Positions 43,854 through 53,669 of a DNA stretch of 64,000 bases are shown in pieces. Location: assembly GCF_010131535.1 (NCBI RefSeq), contig NZ_WUBS01000003.1, positions 348,809-412,808 on the forward strand, written 5' to 3'. How positions within the stretch are numbered: the first letter of the stretch is position 1; each line of letters begins with the position of its first letter. Source of the DNA: Acerihabitans arboris (GTDB taxonomy: Bacteria > Pseudomonadota > Gammaproteobacteria > Enterobacterales > Enterobacteriaceae). A model generated the notes under the pieces. The model searched no databases and was not told the DNA's origin. It worked only from the letters and a program-made list of their open reading frames with translations. The position numbers were made by a program, and so were the translations under genes.

Positions 43854-44876
43854 TTATTTCGAATATCGGTTTTTTACTGCATTTATGCCATTAAGTAAAC
43901 GGTCCAAATTTTCATCAAAAACGTTTTGTTCACTCAAAAAACCGCCATTTCTTGTTGCCTCTAATAACCGCGAAGTTACATATTCAATAGCACGCTCGCC
44001 ACGATTTTTACTGACTTGACTTTCATAAAGACAAAATAGTTTATTTGGCAGGCGATAGTAAAGAGATTTAACTTTATTGATATATTTATGGCCCTCGACT
44101 GAATCAGTAAGATTTTGCTGTTTCTTAAAAGTTTTTAACGCTTCATCAACATCTTCACCGGGATGAAAGTTCTTTTCACCATAAAGATTAACTTTCCTAT
44201 TATGCAATACATTCTGTAAAAAATTGCTTCCCACTACTATCGGCATATAAGGGCATGAAATTGTTTGCGTCCAATCCAACCACTTGAATGTATTTATTTG
44301 TGATGAAGTCACCATTGGAACCCAAGGAACTCGCATCGCATCAGCTATAATAGCTGCATGCATCGCATCAGCTAGAACTAATCTTGAGCGCCTTATTTTT
44401 TGGATTATTTCTGTAGCTTCACCACGCGGATTTACAAATTCGACATTTGCGCGCTGACACCCCCGCTCCCAAGGGCCCTTATCTAACGCATTGTGATGAG
44501 GAATAAAAATGGTTCCAGAGCGCTCATTTTCAGCACAGGGAGTAAATTCAGACAAGGTATTTAGCAAAGCCGCACCATCAGTAATATATTTTTCTTTACC
44601 TAATCCTAAAATTTGCGCGCTCAATGGTCCTCGTACACTAACAATGTCCCATTTATTTCCACCAAATCCTTTCGGAGGATGACCATATCCAATACCGCTA
44701 CCGAAAACAATCCATTTGTTTGCGTCAGGCATTTCTGTGTTAATTATTGTTCCAATGCCTGAAAAACGGGTGTTATCGTCATTATCAAAAAAATTGGGCA
44801 ATAACCTATCCCAAATCCATGCATTCAAATCATCTCCAAAATTACCTAATGCTGACTTATAATAATAAAGTTTCAA
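43854..44876 (-). CDS. Polysaccharide pyruvyl transferase
   Basis: 340 residues from a TTG at 44876, chosen because GGAG lies eight bases before it; an ATG 15 codons upstream is the alternative. The family features are LYYYKSALGNFGDDLNAWIW, IGTIINTEMPD, GSGIGYGHPP, SVRGPLSAQILGLG, ITDGAALLN and SRLVLADAMHAAIIADAM. These belong to the WcaK/ExoV family, which adds ketal pyruvate to hexoses using PEP and so gives the polymer negative charge. It sits divergently from an acyltransferase. Confidence 0.87.
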   Translation of the reverse strand: MKLYYYKSALGNFGDDLNAWIWDRLLPNFFDNDDNTRFSGIGTIINTEMPDANKWIVFGSGIGYGHPPKGFGGNKWDIVSVRGPLSAQILGLGKEKYITDGAALLNTLSEFTPCAENERSGTIFIPHHNALDKGPWERGCQRANVEFVNPRGEATEIIQKIRRSRLVLADAMHAAIIADAMRVPWVPMVTSSQINTFKWLDWTQTISCPYMPIVVGSNFLQNVLHNRKVNLYGEKNFHPGEDVDEALKTFKKQQNLTDSVEGHKYINKVKSLYYRLPNKLFCLYESQVSKNRGERAIEYVTSRLLEATRNGGFLSEQNVFDENLDRLLNGINAVKNRYSK

Positions 44877-45186
44877 TCTATACACTCCAAAGTTAAATAA
44901 ACCCGATAATAGTATCAACAAAAAAGTATAACTAATTCAAATCACTAACCTACGATTGACTAAGAAGAATATTGATAAAAAGGTAAAGGAAGCAAAGACA
45001 TAAGATCTTTGAAACCAAACATTATCACAAAATAGTTGTAAAATACAAAAGCCACTTTTCTTAACACCAAATAAATCACTTCCTATATAGAACAATTCTT
45101 AAAAAGAAATTTTTACAGTATAATCATGTTTATAGATCAAGACTCATGTTATCATCTGATTGATGTTATTCAATTGAGATAAAACC
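44877..45186. other. AT-rich divergent intergenic region
   Basis: 310 bases between the minus-strand pyruvyltransferase gene and the plus-strand acyltransferase gene. No frame looks coding. Because the genes diverge, promoters for at least one of them should lie here, but no clear -35/-10 pair stands out in the AT-rich sequence. Confidence 0.4.
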
Positions 45187-46209
45187 ATGATCTATTCTGT
45201 GCAATATCTTCGAGGCATCGCCGCTTTATTGGTGGTGCTGCATCATATTGGAATCAAAGGTGCGCAATATAATGTTACACTTTTAGATGGATTTCATATT
45301 GGTTATTTTGGGGTGGACCTATTTTTCATCATATCTGCATTTATAATGTGCAATACTACAGATAAGAAATCGATAACTTTTAGTAGATTCATAGGTGCCC
45401 GTATCACTCGCATCATGCCACTGTATTGGTTAATGTCACTCTTGGCACTAGTAGTTTTTCTTATCAAACCCAGTTTAGTCAATAGTTCTGGCGGTGTAAC
45501 CAGCATCTGGGCTTCCTTCACTTTATTACCTAATGGCGATCGTTATTTAGTTAATAACGGATGGACTTTAAGTTATGAGTTCATTTTTTATTTTATATTT
45601 GGCGTCGCGATATTTTTATCTGAAAAGAGAAAAATATTGATAACATCAAGCATTATAATCATGTTATGTACACTTGGCGTAATGATGAAGTTTGATTCAA
45701 GCTATTATACGTTCCTAACCAGTAAAATGTTATTCGAATTCATAATGGGTATGGGGGCATTTATTATATTACAAAAATATAACTTGCCGAAAAGTATTGC
45801 TACTGTATTGTTAACCGGTGGTATATTGCTACTGTTTTATCAAAATAATTTTGGAACAATCAAAACACCACTTAGTAGAACTTTTTTTGCAGGGATCCCG
45901 ATGCTAATGATATTCATTGGGACTGTGAGATTTGAATATATATTGAAAAGGCAAAAGAATAAATTCCTTAAATTGATTGAAGAATTGGGGAATTCGTCAT
46001 ATTCACTTTATCTGATACATGCTTTTGTGTTAAGCCCCTGTGCATTGATTGCTGCAAAATTAGGATTAACCTCTTATCCATTGATATTTTGCGCCATACC
46101 TCTTATCGCATCATTAGCTGCAGGTTGGCTGTGCTACAAATACATAGAGACTCCCATCAATAATAAACTTAAAATCCACACCGCCAAACAGCGTGAAAAA
46201 GCAGCTTGA
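45187..46209 (+). CDS. Acyltransferase family 3 protein, ExoZ-like
   Basis: 340 residues, about ten membrane helices. The Arg-X10-His motif is in YLRGIAALLVVLHH, followed by GYFGVDLFFIISAFIM and RITRIMPLYWLMSL. The size and the spacing are those of ExoZ-like exopolysaccharide acetyltransferases. It is read against the capsule operon and converges on the tailspike-like gene with 41 bases between stops. Third acyltransferase of the locus, so the polymer is probably multiply acylated. Confidence 0.88.
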   Translation: MIYSVQYLRGIAALLVVLHHIGIKGAQYNVTLLDGFHIGYFGVDLFFIISAFIMCNTTDKKSITFSRFIGARITRIMPLYWLMSLLALVVFLIKPSLVNSSGGVTSIWASFTLLPNGDRYLVNNGWTLSYEFIFYFIFGVAIFLSEKRKILITSSIIIMLCTLGVMMKFDSSYYTFLTSKMLFEFIMGMGAFIILQKYNLPKSIATVLLTGGILLLFYQNNFGTIKTPLSRTFFAGIPMLMIFIGTVRFEYILKRQKNKFLKLIEELGNSSYSLYLIHAFVLSPCALIAAKLGLTSYPLIFCAIPLIASLAAGWLCYKYIETPINNKLKIHTAKQREKAA

Positions 46210-46250
46210 GAAAACGATATGGGCAGCGAGACTAATGTTGCTCATATCTC

Positions 46251-48794
46251 TCAACTAGCTATGCTACCAAATTCCCTCCATCCTTCCTTGGTCATAACTA
46301 TCCCTTCGCGACCACCTGGTTTAGTAATGATGTAATTTATTTTGTCACCTAGAGATGCTAGATATCTATTATGAACGTTATCAATACGATTGGGTTCAAA
46401 AACTAATTCATTTTCAGTAATACCTCTAGAAAATGTATTTCCATAAATCACAAGAGGTGCTTTGACTCCATCAATAGAACTAGCAACAAAAGCCTCACCA
46501 TCAGAAGAGTTATTGGAAATTTTAATGATGCTCGTAGCTTTCAACGACAAAAACGCAACATTATCTATATTTCCCACAATATGATTACCACTAATTTGAA
46601 TATTTGAAGATCCGGATATTAGATTAATAAATTCTTTGGCACTGGCTGGAGCCTTTGTAGCTTTAGTGATGATAATTTCATTATTTTTTATTACATACGA
46701 ATTATTAGAAACTTGAAGAAAAGAAGTCGAAAAATCACGAGGAATCTCAAAAGTATTATTAGCAACGAGACTTTCTCCACCGTTGAGTTCTATAATGCAC
46801 TGAGTTAAACCTCTATTCGAAAAATAATTTTCTGAAAGAGTTATTTTGGCATCAGAAATAATACCTATTTGTCCAATTATTACATTTCGAGTAAAAAATA
46901 TTCTTTGTGAATTAATATTACGTACGATCTTTATTATTGGTGTTTTCTTTGAATTTATAATAAATGAATTATTTTCAAATGTGCCAAACACATTATGTAG
47001 TAAAACAGAATCCTTAGGTGCTGCATCCTTTGCAACAAAAAAAGTATTCCCACGCATTTCCAAACCAAATAACCGGCCTTTTCCTGAAGAAACAAAAAAA
47101 GAGGCACTACCGTACATATCTATGTAATTATATAAAAATTTCAAATTGATACGATTAGTAGTAATCGGCGGGTAATTTTCAGTACGGACATAATTATGCG
47201 ATATCTCCAAACTTAAATTATAGCTTTCATCTTTCGCAAAAGTCATCCCCCCCAGATGTGAACGATGTTGTTCTAGCCCACCCTGTGGACATTTTATATT
47301 CTCACAATCAAGCATGTTAGTGTAATTACGCTGTACGACTCCTCTTACACCGCTACACGTTATGGGTAGATAGCAGTTCAAAACAATATTATCAACAATA
47401 GAGACATCAGCATGCGTCTCACTTTTTATCCCGATAGTATAACCATTGACAATACAATTACTAATTTCTACGCCCCTCGACGCTGTGTCTAAGTGCTCTT
47501 TATCGTCTGATATCCAATCTGTTAGCGGTGGTCCAGCCTTATTCTTTTTCTTTGAAACAATACTTGATTCACTCCAGAAAGCTATATACCCACAGAGCGT
47601 ATTTTTTAGCTGCTGCTTATTATCAGGGGACAAATAGTCCACATTATATTTTCGCGTATTCCAAGCAAGACAGTTATTAATTTTACCTGAGAAACATGAC
47701 CAGAAAAAAACAGCCCCTCCACTATTATCTCTGTCCATTCTATTATCTCTTGCTAAAATCTGGTTGGCTGAAACATTGTAGAAAGAAAGATTTTCTGCCA
47801 CCGGGTAAAAACAACGGCGACAACACACTCCATTGCCATAAATATTATGCATTTGAACATTGCGGATTATCGGGTTTAAGCAATAATTGAAAAATAAGGC
47901 TGTAGTACCAATCGAGTGTGGAGTGGGATGGCATTCATTTAGATTCGCAAGGTCGGTCCCACCTTTATTTCTTTGTTTTGAGTAGTCTATTGTTAGGTTT
48001 TCAATTATAATGTTATTGATAAATCTATCCGAATCCATTCCAATAAAAGATAACAGATTCTCTTCTGATGTCCAATTTTTATTACTTTTACGTTCCGGTG
48101 GGTCTATATTATCGAATGTAATTATTGTACTTTTTCCCTGTCCCATTATTGAAAAGTTTTTAATGCCGTCGAACCAAACTATTTTTTTTCTTAAAACCCC
48201 AAAATTTATCTCACCTGCTGGGAAAGAAAGAACGCCTCCATTCTTTGCAACATAATCGATTGCAGCAGATATATTGTCTACACGGGCAATCCCATCCCCC
48301 ACTACACCGAACCACTGCGCATTTATAATTGTCTCAACTTCCCGTATCCAACACCACTGAGCGTTAACACGAAATACAACCCCACCATCCTCCACCAGTT
48401 TATCACTCTCCACGGCGAAAAGCGTTCCACCTCCAGATTTAGGTTCGATTGGTGAAATCTGATGCCATGAAGATAACAAAATACGTTGTCCAGGGGATTG
48501 AGGTATTATTTTTTTTAGCGCATCAACATCTGGACATTGACCAATAAACTTTGCTCCATCAAAAGCGAAAAGGTTACTTAAAATATGCTTAAAAGTAGCA
48601 GTAGTGTCTAAATTATTTTTCGGAATATTATTTGGCAATAAAGACATTTCATTAGATCTATTTTCCGATGCAACATTTTTACTACTTACGAGTAGGGAAA
48701 AAAACGGCAAGGAACAAAATAATTTTTTTAGGAAAATCCTACGTTTAATCCTTTTACTACCATTTGGTAAATGTGACTTTGATATATTATTCAT
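46251..48794 (-). CDS. Tat-exported tailspike-like beta-helix protein
   Basis: 847 residues. It starts with a twin-arginine signal (KRIKRRIFLKKLF, then a hydrophobic segment to about 38). About 60-160 recalls phage tailspike/colanidase N-domains: FIGQCPDVDALKKI, GQRILLSSWHQ, GGGTLFAV, DGGVVFRVN. At about 160 WFGVVGDGIARVDNISAAID and GGVLSFPAGEINFGVL open the parallel beta-helix, which continues as many NNxF/NNTF-type rungs. The family includes polysaccharide depolymerases and lyases. Encoded within the capsule operon, it probably trims or modifies the polymer in the periplasm. Catalytic residues are not recognisable. Confidence 0.8.
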   Translation of the reverse strand: MNNISKSHLPNGSKRIKRRIFLKKLFCSLPFFSLLVSSKNVASENRSNEMSLLPNNIPKNNLDTTATFKHILSNLFAFDGAKFIGQCPDVDALKKIIPQSPGQRILLSSWHQISPIEPKSGGGTLFAVESDKLVEDGGVVFRVNAQWCWIREVETIINAQWFGVVGDGIARVDNISAAIDYVAKNGGVLSFPAGEINFGVLRKKIVWFDGIKNFSIMGQGKSTIITFDNIDPPERKSNKNWTSEENLLSFIGMDSDRFINNIIIENLTIDYSKQRNKGGTDLANLNECHPTPHSIGTTALFFNYCLNPIIRNVQMHNIYGNGVCCRRCFYPVAENLSFYNVSANQILARDNRMDRDNSGGAVFFWSCFSGKINNCLAWNTRKYNVDYLSPDNKQQLKNTLCGYIAFWSESSIVSKKKNKAGPPLTDWISDDKEHLDTASRGVEISNCIVNGYTIGIKSETHADVSIVDNIVLNCYLPITCSGVRGVVQRNYTNMLDCENIKCPQGGLEQHRSHLGGMTFAKDESYNLSLEISHNYVRTENYPPITTNRINLKFLYNYIDMYGSASFFVSSGKGRLFGLEMRGNTFFVAKDAAPKDSVLLHNVFGTFENNSFIINSKKTPIIKIVRNINSQRIFFTRNVIIGQIGIISDAKITLSENYFSNRGLTQCIIELNGGESLVANNTFEIPRDFSTSFLQVSNNSYVIKNNEIIITKATKAPASAKEFINLISGSSNIQISGNHIVGNIDNVAFLSLKATSIIKISNNSSDGEAFVASSIDGVKAPLVIYGNTFSRGITENELVFEPNRIDNVHNRYLASLGDKINYIITKPGGREGIVMTKEGWREFGSIAS

Positions 48795-48883
48795 ACTACC
48801 TCGATCATACGATGTCTAAGTATCGTCCAGGGAAATATGAGTATCGACTCGTGTAAATATTTTTTGTGGTCAAGCTGAAAAGA

Positions 48884-50278
48884 CTAATATGCTTCTTTAC
48901 TGATAAATCCTTTAAATACTGTAAAAAAGACTATTTTTAAATCTAACCAAACACTCCATTCACGTATGTACTCCAAATCATAATCTATTCGCTTCTGCAT
49001 TTTCTCAATTGTATCTGTTTCGCCTCGCCATCCATTGATCTGCGCCCACCCTGTAATTCCTGGTTTTACTTTATGACGGAGCATATAACCTGTGATTAAA
49101 CTACGATATTGTTCATTATGCGCAACAGCATGTGGTCTAGGACCTACAATCGACATATCACCAATAAGAACATTAAAAAACTGGGGGAGCTCGTCTAGCG
49201 AGGTCCTTCTTAAAAATCCACCAAAACGGGTTAATCGCTCATCACCCTTCTTTGCTTGTATGATTTTATCGCCATCATCCATGACATTCATAGATCGGAA
49301 TTTCCAAACAAGGATTGGCTTCCCATCGATTCCATATCTTTTTTGCCTGAATATGACAGGGCCAGGTGATGTCACTTTTACAGCTACAGCAATTAACAAT
49401 AACATCGGCATAATAAATGCCAATATTAGTATAGAAAGAATAACATCCTCTATACGTTTCAAGACCATATTCATTCCGCTGAGAGGAGTATCTGCGATTG
49501 ACAATACCGGCAATCCATTAATATCTTCAGACCTTGAACGTAATATGCTGAAAGTAAAAATATCTGGAATCAACATAATAGAACATGTAGTATCATATAA
49601 CTCATTTACTAAATGTTTTATATTAGCTTCTTCAGTCATAGGCATCGCAATATATATTCTATCTATACGGCCTTCTTTAGCATCGCTAATTACTTGCCAT
49701 ATATTATCAATATATTTTAGTCTATTGTCTTTTTCAGAAGGATGATCGCCATAAACTCCAGCAATATTGAGACCAAGCCACGGAGCATCAAGTAAACTTG
49801 TAGCCAATTCTATGCCAACTGTTGAATTACCAACAATTGCAACATTTCGAGTATTATATCCCCGATGCCGTACGAGGCCAATAAAATACCGTATAAGCAT
49901 TCGGGAAAGAACAATATTTATACTTACTAATAAGTACCATTCAGAGAAAGTTATAAAATTTAATTCGTACAAATGAACTATTGACATAGCTCCAGCTGTA
50001 AGAAAAAGACTTAGAGTCCAGTTTTGCAGCACCATAGTAATTTCAGTACGTAGTTTTACGCCACGCCATGAACGGTAAAAATCTGTAATACCTCCGATCA
50101 TTTGAAAAATAACCAGTGCGCTTAATGCCATCAAATGATGCATAGGAGTTATAATTATTGAATTTAGTTTACATATACCATATAAACTAAAAAACATGAT
50201 AAATATATCAGAAAATCGCTGTACTATTGATATAAGTGAAGCATTTGTCGCAATACGATGATTGAATTTTTTATTCAT
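48884..50278 (-). CDS. wcaJ: Undecaprenyl-phosphate glucose phosphotransferase
   Basis: 464 residues from an ATG at 50278, the same length as E. coli WcaJ. It attaches glucose-1-phosphate to undecaprenyl phosphate, starting each repeat unit. N-terminal membrane helices, TNASLISIVQRFSD, GGITDFYRSWRGVKLRTEI, a CoA-binding-like domain, then the bacterial-sugar-transferase domain with RYGIDGKPILVWKFRSMNV, RRTSLDELPQFFNVL, SIVGPRPHAVAHNEQYR and KPGITGWAQINGWRGETDT. It fixes glucose as the probable first sugar of the repeat. Confidence 0.96.
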   Translation of the reverse strand: MNKKFNHRIATNASLISIVQRFSDIFIMFFSLYGICKLNSIIITPMHHLMALSALVIFQMIGGITDFYRSWRGVKLRTEITMVLQNWTLSLFLTAGAMSIVHLYELNFITFSEWYLLVSINIVLSRMLIRYFIGLVRHRGYNTRNVAIVGNSTVGIELATSLLDAPWLGLNIAGVYGDHPSEKDNRLKYIDNIWQVISDAKEGRIDRIYIAMPMTEEANIKHLVNELYDTTCSIMLIPDIFTFSILRSRSEDINGLPVLSIADTPLSGMNMVLKRIEDVILSILILAFIMPMLLLIAVAVKVTSPGPVIFRQKRYGIDGKPILVWKFRSMNVMDDGDKIIQAKKGDERLTRFGGFLRRTSLDELPQFFNVLIGDMSIVGPRPHAVAHNEQYRSLITGYMLRHKVKPGITGWAQINGWRGETDTIEKMQKRIDYDLEYIREWSVWLDLKIVFFTVFKGFISKEAY

Positions 50279-50355
50279 AGTATACACCGAGTACATTAAG
50301 CTAATTATAAATATAGATCATCTTTAGGCCAGTACTATGATTAAGAAGAAAATGG

Positions 50356-51444
50356 CTAGTTCATTTTTGATTCTAGGATAATGGTATAAATCGAGAGAGT
50401 ATTTGAGACCATTTTTTCAGAAGTGAAATGTTCTTTAAAAAACGTATTTCCTGCCAAACTCATTGAATCAAGATCGCTTCCCTCCATTTTTAACATTTTT
50501 TCTCTTAAATCATCCGCATTACCATTTTTGAATAAATACCCGGTAACTCCATCGATAACTACTTCTGGTAAAGAGGTCGAGTTACTAGCAATAATTGGTA
50601 AGTGATAACTCATGGCCTCCAATGGCACCATCGCAAACCCCTCCCATCGACTAGGAATGACTAGTGCATCAGCTTCTACGAAGTATTTCTCTAATTCAGA
50701 CGATTTCAACCATCCTGTATACGTGATCCCTTCCAAATTTACTTTTTTGATTTCAGAATGAACACTTTCTCCTATTATTGTTAACTTAATATTTGGGTTT
50801 TTAATGTTTGCCATAGCCTCAATCAAAAGATCATATCCTTTTTGATGATCTAATCGGCCAACAAACAAAAAATTGAAAGTATCATTTACTTGTTTGTGCC
50901 TAACGGATTCTCTAATTGGGACACCATTGTATATTACAACAAGTTTCTTAGATTTTACACCTAACTTATAAGCTTCATCTTTTTCATACTGGCTGACACA
51001 TATCACTTTATCAGTAATGATAAGGAAAAACTTCTCAACTAACACGTAAATTTTTTTCTTTAATGATGTTCCCTCCATCAAGAAAGAAAAAGCATGTGGG
51101 CAATAAATTACTTTTGGCCTGCGTACGGGCCATAGAATAATTAAAGCTACTCTGCATACCACACCAGCAAAAGTGCTATGAAGGTGGACAATATCAGGTT
51201 TATTTTGGATTACGTTCTTAGAAAACAAAATAAATAATCTACAAAATGACGATATATTTCTTCCTGTTCTTTTGAATAATTCGATGTGCTGTTTATCAAT
51301 CCCTGGAAGATCTTCTACTTGTGAATTAGGAATTAGACTTATGACAGAAGTGAATTTTTTTGAGTCTATCTGAGACATCATTAATTGTTTTAATACGGTG
51401 GCAACACCACCCTTTATAGTTTCAGCCGCGTGCAAGACTTTCAT
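50356..51444 (-). CDS. GT4 glycosyltransferase
   Basis: 362 residues, GT-B fold. It opens with VLHAAETIKGGVATVLKQL, has NFLFVGRLDHQKGYDLLIEA in the C-domain, and the donor-site E-X7-E motif in SRWEGFAMVPLEAMSY. This is a retaining transferase of the WcaL/RfaG type; sugar unknown. Its start overlaps the wzy gene by 23 bases. Confidence 0.9.
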   Translation of the reverse strand: MKVLHAAETIKGGVATVLKQLMMSQIDSKKFTSVISLIPNSQVEDLPGIDKQHIELFKRTGRNISSFCRLFILFSKNVIQNKPDIVHLHSTFAGVVCRVALIILWPVRRPKVIYCPHAFSFLMEGTSLKKKIYVLVEKFFLIITDKVICVSQYEKDEAYKLGVKSKKLVVIYNGVPIRESVRHKQVNDTFNFLFVGRLDHQKGYDLLIEAMANIKNPNIKLTIIGESVHSEIKKVNLEGITYTGWLKSSELEKYFVEADALVIPSRWEGFAMVPLEAMSYHLPIIASNSTSLPEVVIDGVTGYLFKNGNADDLREKMLKMEGSDLDSMSLAGNTFFKEHFTSEKMVSNTLSIYTIILESKMN

Positions 51445-52549
51445 TCTCTTTTTCCTTTATTACTTCAGTTTTCCCTCTGGAAACAAATAATACATAAAAG
51501 AACAGTGGGTATAGTGGCGATAGATGTCTAACGTAGCTTCCATAATCAGGTTCAAATATGCTTTGTATGGCCGTAAAAGATATGATGAGACAAATTGTCG
51601 CCTTCAGCGTCGTATTTTTTTTTGTTATCAGTTCTGACTTAGTTGCCGACCAAAACTTCCAGAATAACATTGATATGAAAAAAGATATAATAAGATAAAA
51701 TGGAGATAGCGATAATATCAGTGGAATAGGTACCATCATAAATAGCCAAACCAAATAAACATTCAGCCACCCAATTATAACGCCACCACCTGGTATATAG
51801 CTTGTTATCATTGATTTCGCACTAATATCAACCGCTTCGCTCCGTATATCATTAACCATTGTTCTATAGTTATCGAGATCAACTCCCATTCCAATTTTAA
51901 ATAAAACAGCAAGTACAAATAACAACGCTAAAACAATTAGAAATAATTGCTTCGGCTTTTTTATCCAACTGAACATTACATATAACGTCCAAAACAAGGC
52001 TAAGATAAGAAGCCAGTAACCTCTAAAAAAATAAGCATAAAATAGGGCTACAACACTCCATATAACTAGCCCTATGGCTTTATGACTTGCCAGTGAAATA
52101 AAAGGGATAATAATAAGTAATACGATAAAGTCTTTGCTTAATAATGTCATATAGACAATTGATAACAGCATACAGTATAAGAACATACCAAGCTCTAATA
52201 GACTCATTCTTGTAGCTTTTGATTTTTTTAGTATCCAGAAAAAGAAACCACATATAATTAAGGCAGAGATAACAGGAAAAACTATAGAGTCTTTTGAGAC
52301 ATTTAATGCACTATAAAAGGCTGCAGTACTTGCATAAGAATCTCCTTTCGTTAAAGTACTTTTATGCATAATAAAATTATTGATTGTATTGGCATCAAGA
52401 AAGTAATAATTTGGAAAAACCTTTTGCTTAATCGTTGCAAAAAGTGGGAAAACTAACAATACAAATATCCAGACAAACAACGACAGATAGGCATCAAGCA
52501 CAAAATACTGCCCTCTACTAATAGTAATTTTTATCTTAGTTGGCTTCAT
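51422..52549 (-). CDS. wzy: Wzy-like polysaccharide polymerase
   Basis: 375 residues with about ten membrane helices and a longer periplasmic loop (about 230-265, DLDNYRTMVNDIRSEAV). The end EPDYGSYVRHLSPLYPLFF is typical of enterobacterial polymerases such as WcaD-like proteins. Wzy joins lipid-linked repeats on the periplasmic side. Family identity rests on topology, position and that motif; sequence conservation in Wzy is low. The gene overlaps both flanking GT4 genes. Confidence 0.72.
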   Translation of the reverse strand: MKPTKIKITISRGQYFVLDAYLSLFVWIFVLLVFPLFATIKQKVFPNYYFLDANTINNFIMHKSTLTKGDSYASTAAFYSALNVSKDSIVFPVISALIICGFFFWILKKSKATRMSLLELGMFLYCMLLSIVYMTLLSKDFIVLLIIIPFISLASHKAIGLVIWSVVALFYAYFFRGYWLLILALFWTLYVMFSWIKKPKQLFLIVLALLFVLAVLFKIGMGVDLDNYRTMVNDIRSEAVDISAKSMITSYIPGGGVIIGWLNVYLVWLFMMVPIPLILSLSPFYLIISFFISMLFWKFWSATKSELITKKNTTLKATICLIISFTAIQSIFEPDYGSYVRHLSPLYPLFFYVLFVSRGKTEVIKEKENESLARG

Positions 52550-53669
52550 ATAGTTTTTCCAGGCTTGTTTTTGCCTTACTTATTTGTTTTAAAAATTTTT
52601 CTTGGGAGTAGTTATCGGCAACATACTTTCTTCCGTTTTGTCCTAACTTAATTCTGAGGATATCATCGTGTTTGAGCTCAATAATCGAGTTTACTGCGTC
52701 ATAAACAGTTTCAACTGTCATACCAGTGATTCCATTACTAACGTAATTGGAAAGTTCACCGACGGGCTTCACTATACATGGTAATCCTATGCTCATTGCT
52801 TCTAGTGTAGCGATGCTTAAGCCTTCAAAATCACTCATCAAAATATAGGCATCGTATTCTGCGGCATCGGATATCCAATTGTCGACAAACCCACGGAAGA
52901 TAATTTTTCCATCAAGACGAAGATCTGCAACTATCTGCTTAAGATGCGAAAGTAATTCCCCATCCCCGTATATTGTAAGTTCAATATCAACATTCTGCCT
53001 ACAAAGATTATTGACAACATCGATCAACTGCGGATAATTTTTTTGCGTCATTAGGCGCCCAACAGCCATCAATTTTATTTGTTGATCAATAGAATAAATT
53101 TGTTTAATCGGCACATCTGACTGAACAAAAAACAAATTAAGGACAATATTTTTTGCCTTTTTTCTTCGGGCTAACAATGACCGTCGCGTAGCGATAGAAT
53201 CGCACCAGAAAATATTAGTCAGAAAATCAGTTGCTTTTAACAAATACCATGCTGGTCTACTCGAAAAATGAGTATTATGTTCGAAAGTAATGTGATTAAA
53301 TGAGGGGTATAAAAGCTTTACCATTCGAGTAACTATTACCGATTGTGATAATGAAGCGATAACAATATCTGGCCTTATATTTTTTATAATTTTATAAAGA
53401 GAAAGTGCGTAGTTGAATATTTTTTTATTTTTAACTTCTGAGTGACTTAAATAAATAATTTCAATATTAGAAATCTTTTCAATTCGCTGTTCTAAATTTG
53501 AACTGCTTTTGGTGAGGCATACAATGTGCAATTGAGTATCAGCAAAAAGACCATTGCTAATTAGAGTCTCCAATCCCATCTCGGCTCCGCCAGGATGTAG
53601 AGAGTTAATAACGTAAATAATTTTTTTACCTAAAATGCACATTTTACAAACCTCAGGTTTCAAATTCAT
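52536..53669 (-). CDS. GT4 glycosyltransferase
   Basis: 377 residues. INSLHPGGAEMGLETLISN at the N-terminus, LMAVGRLMTQKNYPQLIDVV in the C-domain, and E-X7-E in SDFEGLSIATLEAMSIGLPC. GT-B retaining enzyme. It overlaps wzy by 14 bases and the following GT2 by 4, so coupled expression is likely. Substrate unknown. Confidence 0.9.
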   Translation of the reverse strand: MNLKPEVCKMCILGKKIIYVINSLHPGGAEMGLETLISNGLFADTQLHIVCLTKSSSNLEQRIEKISNIEIIYLSHSEVKNKKIFNYALSLYKIIKNIRPDIVIASLSQSVIVTRMVKLLYPSFNHITFEHNTHFSSRPAWYLLKATDFLTNIFWCDSIATRRSLLARRKKAKNIVLNLFFVQSDVPIKQIYSIDQQIKLMAVGRLMTQKNYPQLIDVVNNLCRQNVDIELTIYGDGELLSHLKQIVADLRLDGKIIFRGFVDNWISDAAEYDAYILMSDFEGLSIATLEAMSIGLPCIVKPVGELSNYVSNGITGMTVETVYDAVNSIIELKHDDILRIKLGQNGRKYVADNYSQEKFLKQISKAKTSLEKLYEAN

